Notes: a model not told the origin generated them from the letters alone. Counted from the first letter of the stretch, positions 50,336 through 59,215 are shown. The stretch: 64,000 nucleotides of DNA from Aquabacter sp040049275 (GCF_040049275.1 NZ_JBDZDT010000002.1:124001-188000), one strand, 5' to 3'. Translations and numbers: made by a program.

Positions 50336-50360
50336 GAGGTGGGGGAGAAGGCACGCGCCT

Positions 50361-51113
50361 TCATTCTGCGCTCCGCGGCGAATATATCAGCGGTGCGAGC
50401 CCCGGCCGCTCCACCACCCGCGTCGCCGCCGAGCCGATGATCACGCACGTCGCCATGTCCGCCATACCCCCGTCGGCTTCCGCCAGAGGCACGATAGTGA
50501 TGCGCTCGTCCGCCCGCCCGGCGGCGCGGCCGAACACCACCGGCACCGTGCCCGGCAGTACCCCGCGCAGAAGATCGAACGCCGCGCCGAGCTGCCAGGG
50601 GCGGGCACGGCTGACGGGGTTGTAGAGCGCCACTACGAAGCCGGCCTCCGCCGCCGCCGTCAGGCGCCGTTCCAGCAGTTCCCAGGGCTTCAGATTATTG
50701 GAGAGGTTGATGGCGCAGAAATCATGGCCCAAAGGCGCACCCACCCGCGCGGCCACCGCCAGCATGGCCGTGACGCCGGGCACCACCTGCATCTCCACCC
50801 GGCGCCAGTCCTCCGGCCCCGCCTCGATGGCCTCGCATACCGCCGCCGCCATGGCGAACACGCCGGGATCGCCGCCGGAGACCATGGCCACCTTCGCCCC
50901 CGCCGCCGCCCGGGCCAGGGCGGCGCCGGCGCGGGACAGCTCCTCACGATTGTCCGAGGCGTGGCGGACCTGGCCTTCGCGCAGGACCACCCGGTCGAGA
51001 TAGGGGCCGTAGCCGAACAATTCGTCCGCCGCATCGAGGGCCGCGACCGCCTCCGGCGTCATCTGCTCCGGCGCGCCGGGGCCGAGGCCGACGACGCAGA
51101 GATGGCCGCTCAT
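50361..51113 (-). CDS. cobJ: Precorrin-3B C17-methyltransferase
   Basis: A 250-residue tetrapyrrole methylase. HLCVVGLGPGAPEQMTPEAV opens the SAM site, then VAMVSGGDPGVFAMAAAVCE and VPGVTAMLAVAARVGAPLGH. It methylates C17 and triggers ring contraction to precorrin-4. The start overlaps the cobI stop by four bases (ATGA). It is the last gene of the riboswitch-led run. Confidence 0.95.
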   Translation of the reverse strand: MSGHLCVVGLGPGAPEQMTPEAVAALDAADELFGYGPYLDRVVLREGQVRHASDNREELSRAGAALARAAAGAKVAMVSGGDPGVFAMAAAVCEAIEAGPEDWRRVEMQVVPGVTAMLAVAARVGAPLGHDFCAINLSNNLKPWELLERRLTAAAEAGFVVALYNPVSRARPWQLGAAFDLLRGVLPGTVPVVFGRAAGRADERITIVPLAEADGGMADMATCVIIGSAATRVVERPGLAPLIYSPRSAE

Positions 51114-51835
51114 TCCGGCCGCTCCCAGCCGGGCACCAGCACCATGGCGAAATAGGGCGCGGGCGTATCGGGCCGCTCAGCGAGGGGGACAGTGGCGCAG
51201 CCCGTCATGGTGCCGCGTTCCACATAATGCGCGCGGCCGAGGCGCCCGGCGGCGGCGAGCGCCCGGCGGATCTTCGGCAAATTGCGGCCCACCTTCATGA
51301 TCACCGCCGCGTCCGCCTCCCGAAGGCGCCGCGCCAGCTCGGCCTCCTCCAGCGTGCCGGGCAGCACCATGAGCACGTCGTCGCCCTGTGCGATGGGCAC
51401 GCCCACCATGGACCAGCAGCCGGACATGCCCGTCACCCCGGCGATCACCTCCGCCGGAAAGCGCTGGGACAGGCGCACATGCAGATGCATGTAGGAGCCA
51501 TAGAAAAGCGGGTCGCCCTCGCTCAGCACCGCCACCGTTTTACCGGCCTCCAAACGCGCGGCCACCGTCATGGCGGAGGCTTCGTAGAAGGCGGCGATGG
51601 CCTCGCGATAGGCGGGATCGTGGCGGTGGATCTCGGTGGTGACGGGATAGAGCAGGGGCAGTTCCTGCACGCCCTCAGTGAAGTGCTGCGCGGCGATGGC
51701 GCGCGCGTGGCTGCCGTTCCCCGCCTTGGCGAAATAGGCCACCACATCCGCCTCGCGGATGGCCCGCGCTGCCTTGAAGGTCATCAGTTCCGGATCGCCC
51801 GGCCCGACGCCCACCCCGATCAGCCGCCCGCTCAT
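51110..51835 (-). CDS. cobI: Precorrin-2 C20-methyltransferase
   Basis: A 241-residue methylase with RLIGVGVGPGDPELMTFKAA at the N-terminus, VAVLSEGDPLFYGSYMHLHV and VIAGVTGMSGCWSMVGVPIA. It methylates C20 of precorrin-2 and so commits uroporphyrinogen products to B12. It overlaps cobH and cobJ by four bases each. Confidence 0.95.
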   Translation of the reverse strand: MSGRLIGVGVGPGDPELMTFKAARAIREADVVAYFAKAGNGSHARAIAAQHFTEGVQELPLLYPVTTEIHRHDPAYREAIAAFYEASAMTVAARLEAGKTVAVLSEGDPLFYGSYMHLHVRLSQRFPAEVIAGVTGMSGCWSMVGVPIAQGDDVLMVLPGTLEEAELARRLREADAAVIMKVGRNLPKIRRALAAAGRLGRAHYVERGTMTGCATVPLAERPDTPAPYFAMVLVPGWERPE

Positions 51836-52467
51836 ACGCCTGCCCTCGCCAGAGCGTTGAGCGCCGCCGCCGTGATGGCGCTGCCGCCGAGCCGCCCGCG
51901 CACGATGGCAAAGGGCACGCCACCCGAATCCTGCGCCAGCGAATCCTTGGATTCCGCCGCCCCCACGAAGCCCACGGGCATGCCGAGAATGGCGGCGGGG
52001 CGGGGCGCGCCGGCATCCAGCATTTCAAGAAGGTGGAAGAGGGCGGTGGGCGCATTGCCGATGGCCACCACAGCGCCCTCCAAGCGCTCGCGCCACAGCT
52101 CCAGCGCCGCCGCCGAGCGGGTGGTGCCGAGCTTTTCCGCCAGCGCCGGCACGGTGGGATCCCGCAGAGTACAGATCACCTCGTTATGGGCGGGCAGGCG
52201 GGCGCGGGTGACGCCGTGCGCCACCATCTGCGCATCGCACAGGATGGGCGCGCCGGCTTTGAGCGCGGCGCGGGCGGCGGCGACGAAGCCGGGGCCGAAC
52301 ACGAAGTCCCGCGCCGCCTCCACGAGCCCGCAGGCATGCACCATGCGCACGGCCACGTCCGCCTCGTCCTCCGAGAAGCGCGAGAGGTCGGCTTCCGCGC
52401 GGATGATGGCGAAGGAGCGCTCATAGATGGCGGTGCCGTCGCGGACATAATCAAACGTGGCACCCAT
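51832..52467 (-). CDS. cobH: Precorrin-8X methylmutase
   Basis: A 211-residue mutase that moves a methyl from C11 to C12 to give hydrogenobyrinic acid. YVRDGTAIYERSFAIIRAEA, then HACGLVEAARDFVF, LCDAQMVAHGVTRARL with the catalytic His, and AILGMPVGFVGAAESK are all present. It shares one base with the cobG stop (TGATG) and four with cobI. Confidence 0.95.
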   Translation of the reverse strand: MGATFDYVRDGTAIYERSFAIIRAEADLSRFSEDEADVAVRMVHACGLVEAARDFVFGPGFVAAARAALKAGAPILCDAQMVAHGVTRARLPAHNEVICTLRDPTVPALAEKLGTTRSAAALELWRERLEGAVVAIGNAPTALFHLLEMLDAGAPRPAAILGMPVGFVGAAESKDSLAQDSGGVPFAIVRGRLGGSAITAAALNALARAGV

Positions 52468-53909
52468 CAGGACGAAGGCTCCAGAACCGCCGCGAGATCG
52501 AGGCGTGAGAGAAGGTCGGCGCCGCTTTCCCCCGCCTTCCGCTCCGCCTGCGCGAGGCAGGCGAGGGCGGGGAGGAGGCCGCGTTCGGCAAGGACGCGTT
52601 CGGGCGGGGACGCGACTGTGCCGTGTCGCATAAGGGCGGCGGCGGAGTCCATGGGTCCTTCGTCGCGCCCCACGATGACGAGGGTCGCGGGGGCCGGGTG
52701 CGCGCACCCCTTGGCGCAGCCGGAGACATGGATTGTGACCGAGCCATCCAGCAGCGGGGCGAGGGCGGTGGCGATCTGCGGCGCCATGGCCCGCGCGGCG
52801 ATCCGCCCGGAGGCGCAGGCGGGCGCGCCGGGGCAGGCGATGACGGCGCGGCGCGGATCTGCGGGATCGAGGATGAAGCCGAGGCGTTCGGCGTCCCGGG
52901 CGAGGGCGGCGGCACTGTTCCGGGAGAGGCCGACGGCAAGGAGGGTGCGCGATGGTGCGGGGCGCAGGTCGCGGGCCTCGTGACGGGCGGCGGCGCGGGC
53001 GAGGGCGGCCATCATCTCCGCATCGGCCACGCCGAAGGGGAGGGCGATGGCGAGGGCGAAGGTGGCATCGGTGAGAGCGATGGGCGCACCAGTCCGGAGG
53101 CCGCGCCTTTCCCCCTCCCCAACCCTCCCCCGCAAGCGGGAGAGGGGGCGCGATGGAGTGGGGCGGGGATGGGCTTCGAAGTTGGATGAGAATTGATCTG
53201 CGGCCGGGCGCAGCCGGACTCCCTCTCCCGCTTGCGGGGGAGGGTTGGGGAGGGGGAACGCGGCATCGAAAAGGGAGGTATCCCCGGCTGCCACCACATC
53301 CGCCATCCGCCCGGTCGGCCCGAGCGCCGCGATCTTTTCCAGCAGGGTGCCGACGACGTCTGCCGTCTCCACCGCATCAACAACGCCCAGAAAAACCGCT
53401 CCCTCCGCATCCCCCGCCAGCGCCACATCCCAGGCGCCATCCTCCCGCGCCTTCAGCCGGACATCGGCCTTCAGCGCATCGAGGGACACCACCCCGCCGC
53501 CATCGATCACCACGGAGACCTTCGGCCCGAGCCGCGCCGCAATCCCGGCGACACCCGCGCGCACGGCCTCCGCCAAAGGCCGCGCATCGGCGATCTCGGT
53601 GGCATCCAGTCCCGCCAGAGGGGAGATGTCGATCGAGAGCCCCTCCCGCGCGCGGATGCCCAATGCGTTCACGGCGGCGTTGAGCGGCCCCGTCGTCTCC
53701 GCCCGCAGGCCGCGCAATTGCAGGCTGCCGCGCGCGGTCACCTCCAGGATGCCGTTGCCGAAATCCCGCGCCGCTGCGGCAAGCCTGGCCAAGGCGGCGG
53801 GCGAGAGGGTGCCGTCCTGCGGCATCAGCCGCACCAGAAGCCCGTCGCCCGTCTCCATGGGGGCGCTCAAGGCGGGGCAGGCGCCGCGGCGGCGGGCGTG
53901 GGCGTTCAT
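52467..53909 (-). CDS. cobG: Precorrin-3B synthase with an in-frame repeat insertion
   Basis: A 480-residue member of the nitrite/sulfite reductase-like family. The first half (LLVRLMPQDGTLSPAALARL, RGSLQLRGLRAETTG) and the second half with Fe-S/substrate residues (VIACPGAPACASGRIAARAM, VSGCAKGCAHPAPATLVIVG) are intact. CobG is an oxygen-dependent hydroxylase that makes precorrin-3B. Residues about 217-267 are a translated family A repeat (FPLPNPPPQAGEG to LSRLRGRVGEG) that other CobG proteins would not be expected to have. It falls in the linker between the two halves, so function may survive. It shares ATGA with cobN. Confidence 0.92.
   Translation of the reverse strand: MNAHARRRGACPALSAPMETGDGLLVRLMPQDGTLSPAALARLAAAARDFGNGILEVTARGSLQLRGLRAETTGPLNAAVNALGIRAREGLSIDISPLAGLDATEIADARPLAEAVRAGVAGIAARLGPKVSVVIDGGGVVSLDALKADVRLKAREDGAWDVALAGDAEGAVFLGVVDAVETADVVGTLLEKIAALGPTGRMADVVAAGDTSLFDAAFPLPNPPPQAGEGVRLRPAADQFSSNFEAHPRPTPSRPLSRLRGRVGEGERRGLRTGAPIALTDATFALAIALPFGVADAEMMAALARAAARHEARDLRPAPSRTLLAVGLSRNSAAALARDAERLGFILDPADPRRAVIACPGAPACASGRIAARAMAPQIATALAPLLDGSVTIHVSGCAKGCAHPAPATLVIVGRDEGPMDSAAALMRHGTVASPPERVLAERGLLPALACLAQAERKAGESGADLLSRLDLAAVLEPSS
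53110..53258. repeat. Family A inverted-arm repeat A9, inside cobG
   Basis: Two full arms (CTCCCCCGCAAGCGGGAGAG and CTCTCCCGCTTGCGGGGGAG) about 70 bases apart, lying wholly inside cobG and read through without a stop. It matches the intergenic copies at 19725, 38590 and 41123 closely, which identifies it as an inserted mobile repeat rather than native coding sequence. Confidence 0.9.
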
Positions 53910-56900
53910 TCGACAGCCTCCGCGCGCAAGGCGGCGAGGTCGCCGTCGAGGTCGTTGCGGCGAGGGTGCCAGAGGCCGCGCCGGCGGGCATCCTCGAAGC
54001 GCGCCGCCATGGCGCGGGCCGCCTGGGGGTTCTCGCGCAGCAGGAAGGCGCGCACCTCGGCGTTCGCCAGATAGGCGGCGTGGAGCTGGTCCAGCAATTC
54101 GCCAGGCACCTGGTGGGTGGTCTCGGCGAAGGCGACGAGGCGGTCCACGGTTTCCGCCAGCTCCGCCGCGCCGCGCGGGCCGTGGCGCATCTGGCCGGCG
54201 ATGAAGCGGGCGGAGACGCGGCCATGGACGATCCGCGCGAGCGCATCCTTCAGGCGGCGCGCGCGGGGGCGGTGCGGGTCGCTTGTATCCAGAACCACGA
54301 GGTCGGCGGCGCGCCCGAGCAAAGCGGCGGCGGAGGCGAAGCCGCCCATGAAGGCCGCGTCCTCGCCGCCGTCCAGCAGGTCGCGGCCGGGATCGTCAGC
54401 GCCGTGGATCAAGGCATCGGCCGTGGCGATGCGCCCGGCGAAAGCCTCGCTCGGGCGCGCCGTGCCCTCGGGGCCGCCATAGGCAAAGCCCGTGGCATCG
54501 AGATAGGCGCGGCCCAGCTCGGTGCGCTCGGAAAAGCGCCCAGTGGCGAGGCGGTCCTCGATGCCCGCGCCATAGCTGCCCGGCGCGGAGCCGAAGATGC
54601 GGGCGCCATCGCCCCCGGCTCGGATGGCAGCGGCGAGCGGGTTGTCGTCCGCCTCGTCCTCACGTGCCGCCACAGCGCGGGCGGCGGCATCGAGCAGCGC
54701 GAGCTGGGCGGGGAAGACATCGCGGAACAGGCCGGAGATGCGCCAAGTCACGTCCACGCGCGGGCGGCCGAGGACCGCAGGCGGCAGCACCTCGATGCCG
54801 GTGACACGGCCGCTGTCGCCGTCCCAGACCGGGCGGCAGCCCATGAGGTGGAGCCCCTGGGCGATCTCCTCGCCGCCGGTGCGCAATGTGGCGCTGCCCC
54901 AAAGGTCGATCACCACCGCGCGGGGATATTCGCCATGCTCCTGGAGATAGGCGCGCACCACCTCGTCTGCCGCGAGGCGGCCGAGATCCATGGCGGTGGC
55001 GGTGGGCAGATGGCGCGGATCGGCGGTGAAGAGGTTGCGGCCCGTGGGCAGCACGTCCCGCCGCCCGCGCGCCGGAGCGCCGGAAGGGCCGGGGGCAACA
55101 TGGCGGCCGTCCAACGCGGTGAGGAGCGCGGCCCGCTCCGCCGCTCCGCTGGCGTCACGCTCCGGATCGCCGGAGGCGGCACCAAAGATATGAAGGCCGT
55201 CTTTGACGGCGAGATCCTTCAGGTCGCACAGCCAGGCATCGATGCGCTTCAGCGCCTCGTCGGGGTCGGTCTCCGCCGCGACGCCGGCCTGCCGGGCGAG
55301 GCCCGTCTCGCCGGCCGCTTCCACGATGAGGCGCGCGAGCCTGTCCCGACGGCGGGTGTCGAGGCCGTCGGCGCCGGCATATTCGTCCACCAGCCGCTCC
55401 AGCCGGCGCTCGGCCTCCGTGAGCTCCGCTCCCGCAAGGGGCGGCGGCAGGTGGCCGAGGGTGACGCCGGCAATGCGGCGCTTGGCCTGGGCGGCCTCGC
55501 CCGGATTGCTGACGATGAAGGGATAGATGACCGGCAGCGCGCCCAGCACCGCGCGGGGAAAGCAGGCGGGCGTAAGCGCCGCCGCCTTGCCGGGCAGCCA
55601 TTCCAGGGTGCCGTGGGCGCCCATATGAATGAGCGCATCGAAGTGCTGCTGAAGCCACAGGCCGAAGGCGAGCAAGGCATGGCGCGGCGGCAAAGCGGGG
55701 TCGTGATAATCCGCCCGCCGGTCCAGCGAGGTGCCCCGGTCCGGCGCGAGGGCGACCAGCGCCTTGCCGAAGCGGGCGGCGCGGAATTGGAAGGCGGCGC
55801 CCTTCACGTCCGGGTCATCCTCGGGCGCGCCCCAGGCGACCGTCATCTGCGCCTGGAGCGTGTCGGGGAGGATGGAGAGGTGCACGCGATAGTCCGCGAG
55901 GGGGAAGGCGCCGGATGGGGCGATGCCGTCCAGAAGCGCGCGGGCCGTTGCGGGCGCGGCGGGCACATCATAGCCCTCGGCGGCAAGGGTGCGGAGCAGG
56001 AGCCGCACGCTTTCCGGCACGTCGAGGCCCACTGCATAGCCGGTGCGCCCCGGCGCGCCGGGATAATCAGGCATGAGGATGGCGAGCCGCCGCTTCACGC
56101 GCGGCGTGCAGGCGAGCCGCGCCAACGCCGCCGCGCGGCCCGCCACATGGGCGACGCCCTCCGGCTCGGCGCGGTTGAGGGCGGCGGAGAAGGCGAGGTC
56201 GTCGTCGCGGGCGGCCGTGTCCTTGAAGGAGAGGGCGCCCGCCAGCACGCGCCCGTCCAGTTCCGGCAGCACCACATGCATGGCGAGGTCGGCGGCGGCG
56301 AGGCCGCGCGGGCTTGCCGCCCAGGCGGAGCGGGCGGTGGTGGCGGGAATGGCCTGGAGCACCGGCGGGCCGCCGGCAGGGAAGAGGTCGTCCGCGTCTC
56401 CGGCGGCGAAGGCGGTGGCGGTGATGATGACGTGCGGTGCGTGCGCGGCAATGGCGCTGCGGGCGAAGGCGCGGGCGGCGGGATCCTTCAGGGAGGAGAC
56501 GAAGAGGGGGATCGGCACCATGCCGCGCGCGGCGAGGGCGCCGCAGAGGGCGTCGATGGGGGCGGCGTCCCCGGCGAGCCACATGGAGCGGTAGAAGAGG
56601 ATGAGGGCGCGGGGTGTGTCTTCCCGCGCGACGCCAGTGCCTTCCCTCCCGCGCTGGGAACCCTCCCCCCTTGAGGGGGAGGGCAGGGTGGGGGGTATCT
56701 CTCCGCTTGTGCCGGCGGGGGTGGTGCTGGCGGCGCCATACCCCCCACCCCGACCCTCCCCCTCAAGGGGGGAGGGGGACACCCCCACGACGTCATCCCC
56801 GGGCTTGACCCGGGGATCTCTTGGGGATCCGGCCGCACCCGGTTCTGCGGGAGATGGCCGGATCAAGTCCGGCCATGACGGAGAACGAGAAGAATAAAAT

Positions 56901-57418
56901 GCCGCCGCCGGCACATCCCGCGGTGGCAGGACCTCCGCCTGCCCCGCCATCAGCCGCAGCAAGGCGCGCATATTGTCCGGGCCGCCGGCGCGGAAATAAG
57001 CGAGCCACAAGGCCCACTCCTCCCGCTCCAAAGTCGAAAGGGCCGCGAGGCGGTGGTCGTCCTGGTCTTCCCCCGGCAGCAGCGCCAGCTTGATCCCTTG
57101 CGCCCAGGCCAGAGCTGACAGCCGCTCCGCCCCGTAGCGCCACCAGTCGAGCCCACCCAGAACCCGCGCCACGATCACCTTGGCGTGGCGCGCGGAGCGC
57201 TCCAGCCAGAGGTCCACGGACATGGGGTGGCGCAGATCCTTCAGGCGCGCGAGGCGCAGGCTCGGCAGCGTCGCCCGCTCCGCCCGCCATGCGGCGCCGA
57301 GCGCCAGCAGGTCGCTGTCGGTGAAGGAGAGCGCGAGCAGGTCGGCCGGGGGCTGGCGGAGGTCGATGGGCTCCGCCAGATCCTCGATGGTGGCCGATGT
57401 GCTCGAAAGAAGATGCAT
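53906..57418 (-). CDS. cobN: Cobaltochelatase large subunit CobN with an in-frame double repeat insertion
   Basis: A 1170-residue subunit that binds hydrogenobyrinic acid a,c-diamide; with CobS and CobT (not in this window) it inserts cobalt at the cost of ATP. Family blocks seen are RALILFYRSMWLAGDAAPID, LIHMGAHGTLEWLPGKAAAL, RNLFTADPRHLPTATAMDLG and the late MRHGPRGAAELAETVDRLVA. Residues about 180-253 are a translated A repeat and B repeat (SPSRGEGSQRGRE, WPDLIRPSPAEPG), inserted just before the RALILFYRS block. The start is the first ATG after cobW's stop region; the order is cobW-cobN-cobG. Confidence 0.94.
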   Translation of the reverse strand: MHLLSSTSATIEDLAEPIDLRQPPADLLALSFTDSDLLALGAAWRAERATLPSLRLARLKDLRHPMSVDLWLERSARHAKVIVARVLGGLDWWRYGAERLSALAWAQGIKLALLPGEDQDDHRLAALSTLEREEWALWLAYFRAGGPDNMRALLRLMAGQAEVLPPRDVPAAAFYSSRSPSWPDLIRPSPAEPGAAGSPRDPRVKPGDDVVGVSPSPLEGEGRGGGYGAASTTPAGTSGEIPPTLPSPSRGEGSQRGREGTGVAREDTPRALILFYRSMWLAGDAAPIDALCGALAARGMVPIPLFVSSLKDPAARAFARSAIAAHAPHVIITATAFAAGDADDLFPAGGPPVLQAIPATTARSAWAASPRGLAAADLAMHVVLPELDGRVLAGALSFKDTAARDDDLAFSAALNRAEPEGVAHVAGRAAALARLACTPRVKRRLAILMPDYPGAPGRTGYAVGLDVPESVRLLLRTLAAEGYDVPAAPATARALLDGIAPSGAFPLADYRVHLSILPDTLQAQMTVAWGAPEDDPDVKGAAFQFRAARFGKALVALAPDRGTSLDRRADYHDPALPPRHALLAFGLWLQQHFDALIHMGAHGTLEWLPGKAAALTPACFPRAVLGALPVIYPFIVSNPGEAAQAKRRIAGVTLGHLPPPLAGAELTEAERRLERLVDEYAGADGLDTRRRDRLARLIVEAAGETGLARQAGVAAETDPDEALKRIDAWLCDLKDLAVKDGLHIFGAASGDPERDASGAAERAALLTALDGRHVAPGPSGAPARGRRDVLPTGRNLFTADPRHLPTATAMDLGRLAADEVVRAYLQEHGEYPRAVVIDLWGSATLRTGGEEIAQGLHLMGCRPVWDGDSGRVTGIEVLPPAVLGRPRVDVTWRISGLFRDVFPAQLALLDAAARAVAAREDEADDNPLAAAIRAGGDGARIFGSAPGSYGAGIEDRLATGRFSERTELGRAYLDATGFAYGGPEGTARPSEAFAGRIATADALIHGADDPGRDLLDGGEDAAFMGGFASAAALLGRAADLVVLDTSDPHRPRARRLKDALARIVHGRVSARFIAGQMRHGPRGAAELAETVDRLVAFAETTHQVPGELLDQLHAAYLANAEVRAFLLRENPQAARAMAARFEDARRRGLWHPRRNDLDGDLAALRAEAVE
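56660..56779. repeat. Family A inverted-arm repeat A10, inside cobN
   Basis: Arms CCCTCCCCCCTTGAGGGGGA and TCCCCCTCAAGGGGGGAGGG, the CTTGAG-core sub-type also seen at 47032. It lies wholly inside cobN and is read through in frame, next to B6. Confidence 0.88.
56792..56879. repeat. Family B palindromic repeat B6, inside cobN
   Basis: Left arm GTCATCCCCGGGCTTGACCC, right arm GGATCAAGTCCGGCCATGAC. It follows A10 after 12 bases, so two unrelated repeat families have landed at one site in cobN and the frame is kept through both. Confidence 0.88.
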
Positions 57419-57435
57419 CAGCCCACTCTAAACCT

Positions 57436-58482
57436 TCAGGCGGCGGGCGTAACCGCCAGCACCGCCTCTTCCACGGCGTTCCGGTCGAAGCCCTTCAGCC
57501 CGATCACCACCAGCGCGCCCCTGCGGGCCTCGTTCGGCCCCCAGGCGCGGTCGAACTGGTGCGAGACGCGGGTGCCCACCCCCTGCACGAGGAGGCGCAT
57601 GGGCTTGCCGGAGACGCTGGCAAACCCCTTCACCCGCAGCACGCCGGGCAGAGCGGCGGCTTCCGAGACGCGCGCAGCCAGCGCCGCCGGCTCGGCGATC
57701 TCGGGAATGGGAAGGACGAAGCTATCGAAATCGTCGTGGTCGTGGTCCAGCTCGTCGTCATGATGGGTCTTGCGGTTCTCGATCTCGTCCTCGGTGCCTA
57801 CGCCGAGGCCGAGCAGGATGGCCGGGTCCACCTTTCCGCCTGCCGCACGCACCACGGACACCGCGCGGGGCAGTACCGCCGCCACGCGGGCGGCTGCGAT
57901 TTCCGCGCCGGCCGCGTCCAGAAGGTCGGACTTGGCGATGATGACGAGGTCGGCGCAGGCGATCTGGTCCTCGAACACCTCTTCCACGGGATCGTCATGG
58001 TCGAGCGTGTCGTCCGCCGCGCGCTGGGCGGCGAGGGCGGAGAGATCATCGGCGACACGGCCTTCGGCAAGCGCGGGGCCATCCACCACCGCCACCACGC
58101 CATCCACGGTCACGCGGCTCTTGATGGCCGGCCAATGAAACGCCTGCACCAGCGGCTTGGGCAGAGCGAGGCCGGAGGTCTCGATGAGGATGTGGTCGAT
58201 GCCGGGGCGGGCGAGAATCTTGTCCAGGGCCGGCACGAAATCATCCGCCACGGTGCAGCACAGGCAGCCATTGGAGAGTTCGACGATATTCTCCTCCGGG
58301 CAGCTCTCGATGCCGCAGCCCTTCAGGATCTCGCCGTCTATGCCCACGTCGCCGAATTCATTGACGATCACAGCGAGCTTCCGCCCCCCGGCATTCTCGA
58401 GGATGTGGCGGATGAGGGTCGTCTTCCCGGCGCCGAGGAAGCCGGTGACGATGGTGCAGGGGACGCGGGCGAGGCTGGTCAT
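57436..58482 (-). CDS. cobW: CobW, COG0523-family metallochaperone GTPase
   Basis: A 348-residue G3E GTPase. The P-loop is IVTGFLGAGKTTLIRHIL, the metal-binding CxCC is SNGCLCCTVADD, and the switch is VNEFGDVGIDGEIL with LIETSGLALPKPL. A His/Asp-rich loop (HHDDELDHDHDDFD, about residue 235) may bind Co or Zn. CobW is thought to deliver cobalt to the aerobic chelatase. It precedes cobN by 17 bases and overlaps the DUF1636 gene by four (ATGA). Confidence 0.95.
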   Translation of the reverse strand: MTSLARVPCTIVTGFLGAGKTTLIRHILENAGGRKLAVIVNEFGDVGIDGEILKGCGIESCPEENIVELSNGCLCCTVADDFVPALDKILARPGIDHILIETSGLALPKPLVQAFHWPAIKSRVTVDGVVAVVDGPALAEGRVADDLSALAAQRAADDTLDHDDPVEEVFEDQIACADLVIIAKSDLLDAAGAEIAAARVAAVLPRAVSVVRAAGGKVDPAILLGLGVGTEDEIENRKTHHDDELDHDHDDFDSFVLPIPEIAEPAALAARVSEAAALPGVLRVKGFASVSGKPMRLLVQGVGTRVSHQFDRAWGPNEARRGALVVIGLKGFDRNAVEEAVLAVTPAA

Positions 58483-58925
58483 CGGGGTTCCTCGGTGAAG
58501 AAGAGGGGCGGCACGCGGGCGATCATGCCGCGCTTGAGGCAGTCGGGCCGGCCGCGCCACGGCATGAGGCCGTCGGTGGAGCCGGCGAAGAGGGTAGCGC
58601 CCGCGAGAAGGTCGGGCGCGGACGCAGGGGTGAGATCGCCGAACACGTAGGACCAGCCGCCGGCCCGGACCATGGCGGCGGAAAGGCCGCGCTTGCAGTT
58701 GGAGAGGCAGCGCACCGGCTTCACCTCCACATCAGGGTCATGGGCGGCGGCGCGCACAGCCTCCGCGAGGCGGGCGCCCTGGGGCGCATCCTCGGGCGGC
58801 GTGCCGGGCGTGCGGCAGGTCTGGCAGACGAACAGGGTGACGGCGGGCGCCGCATCGCGCGGGCCTGCGGAGGCCGTGTCATCGGGCCGGTCGTCGGGCG
58901 TCTCGGTGGGCGCGGGTCGCTCCAA
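58479..58925 (-). CDS. DUF1636 two-iron-two-sulfur ferredoxin-like protein
   Basis: A protein of about 148 residues with four conserved cysteines in VTLFVCQTCRTPG and VRCLSNCKRGLSA, the thioredoxin-like ferredoxin pattern. C-terminal part: GGWSYVFGDLTPASAPDLLA. Proteins of this type are found beside cobW in alphaproteobacteria. The start is a TTG at 58925 with AGGA 6 bases upstream; no in-frame ATG exists between the riboswitch and the conserved core. It is the first gene under riboswitch control. A role in metal handling or electron supply to CobG is inferred. Confidence 0.72.
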   Translation of the reverse strand: MERPAPTETPDDRPDDTASAGPRDAAPAVTLFVCQTCRTPGTPPEDAPQGARLAEAVRAAAHDPDVEVKPVRCLSNCKRGLSAAMVRAGGWSYVFGDLTPASAPDLLAGATLFAGSTDGLMPWRGRPDCLKRGMIARVPPLFFTEEPR

Positions 58926-59011
58926 AGCGGGTCCTGCGGGTGCGGAAAGCGCGCCAAAGCCGACGCAAAACCGCCTTGCCAGGGCACCCCGCCCGGCGCG
59001 CGATTGTGTCG

Positions 59012-59215
59012 AGGGCAGGTCTCCTGGCTCGCGGGTCACCGTCTCGGGCCGCCTTCCCGGAGGGGCCGGCGCGGCCGGTCTCCAGTGGCTTTTCGGTCGA
59101 GACTCTCCGCTTACAGTTGCGGGGGCAGCCGCGGCATTGGCGCTTCCTCGCGCCGCACCGCATTCCCTCTTCACCGATCCGACTCTGCCGGACCGGAACC
59201 TTCGACCGGGCCACT
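59012..59215 (-). promoter_or_regulatory. Cobalamin (B12) riboswitch
   Basis: On the minus strand all conserved blocks appear in order: GGTTCCGG near the start, AGAGGGAATGCGGTG, GCCAATGCCGCGGCTGCCCC, CGCAACTGTAAGCGG, AAGCCACTGG, CCGGGAAGGC and the B12-box region GCCAGGAGACCTGCC. It ends about 86 bases before the DUF1636 start. Adenosylcobalamin binding should shut off the DUF1636-cobW-cobN-cobG-cobH-cobI-cobJ run. I could not tell whether it acts on transcription or on translation. Confidence 0.96.
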
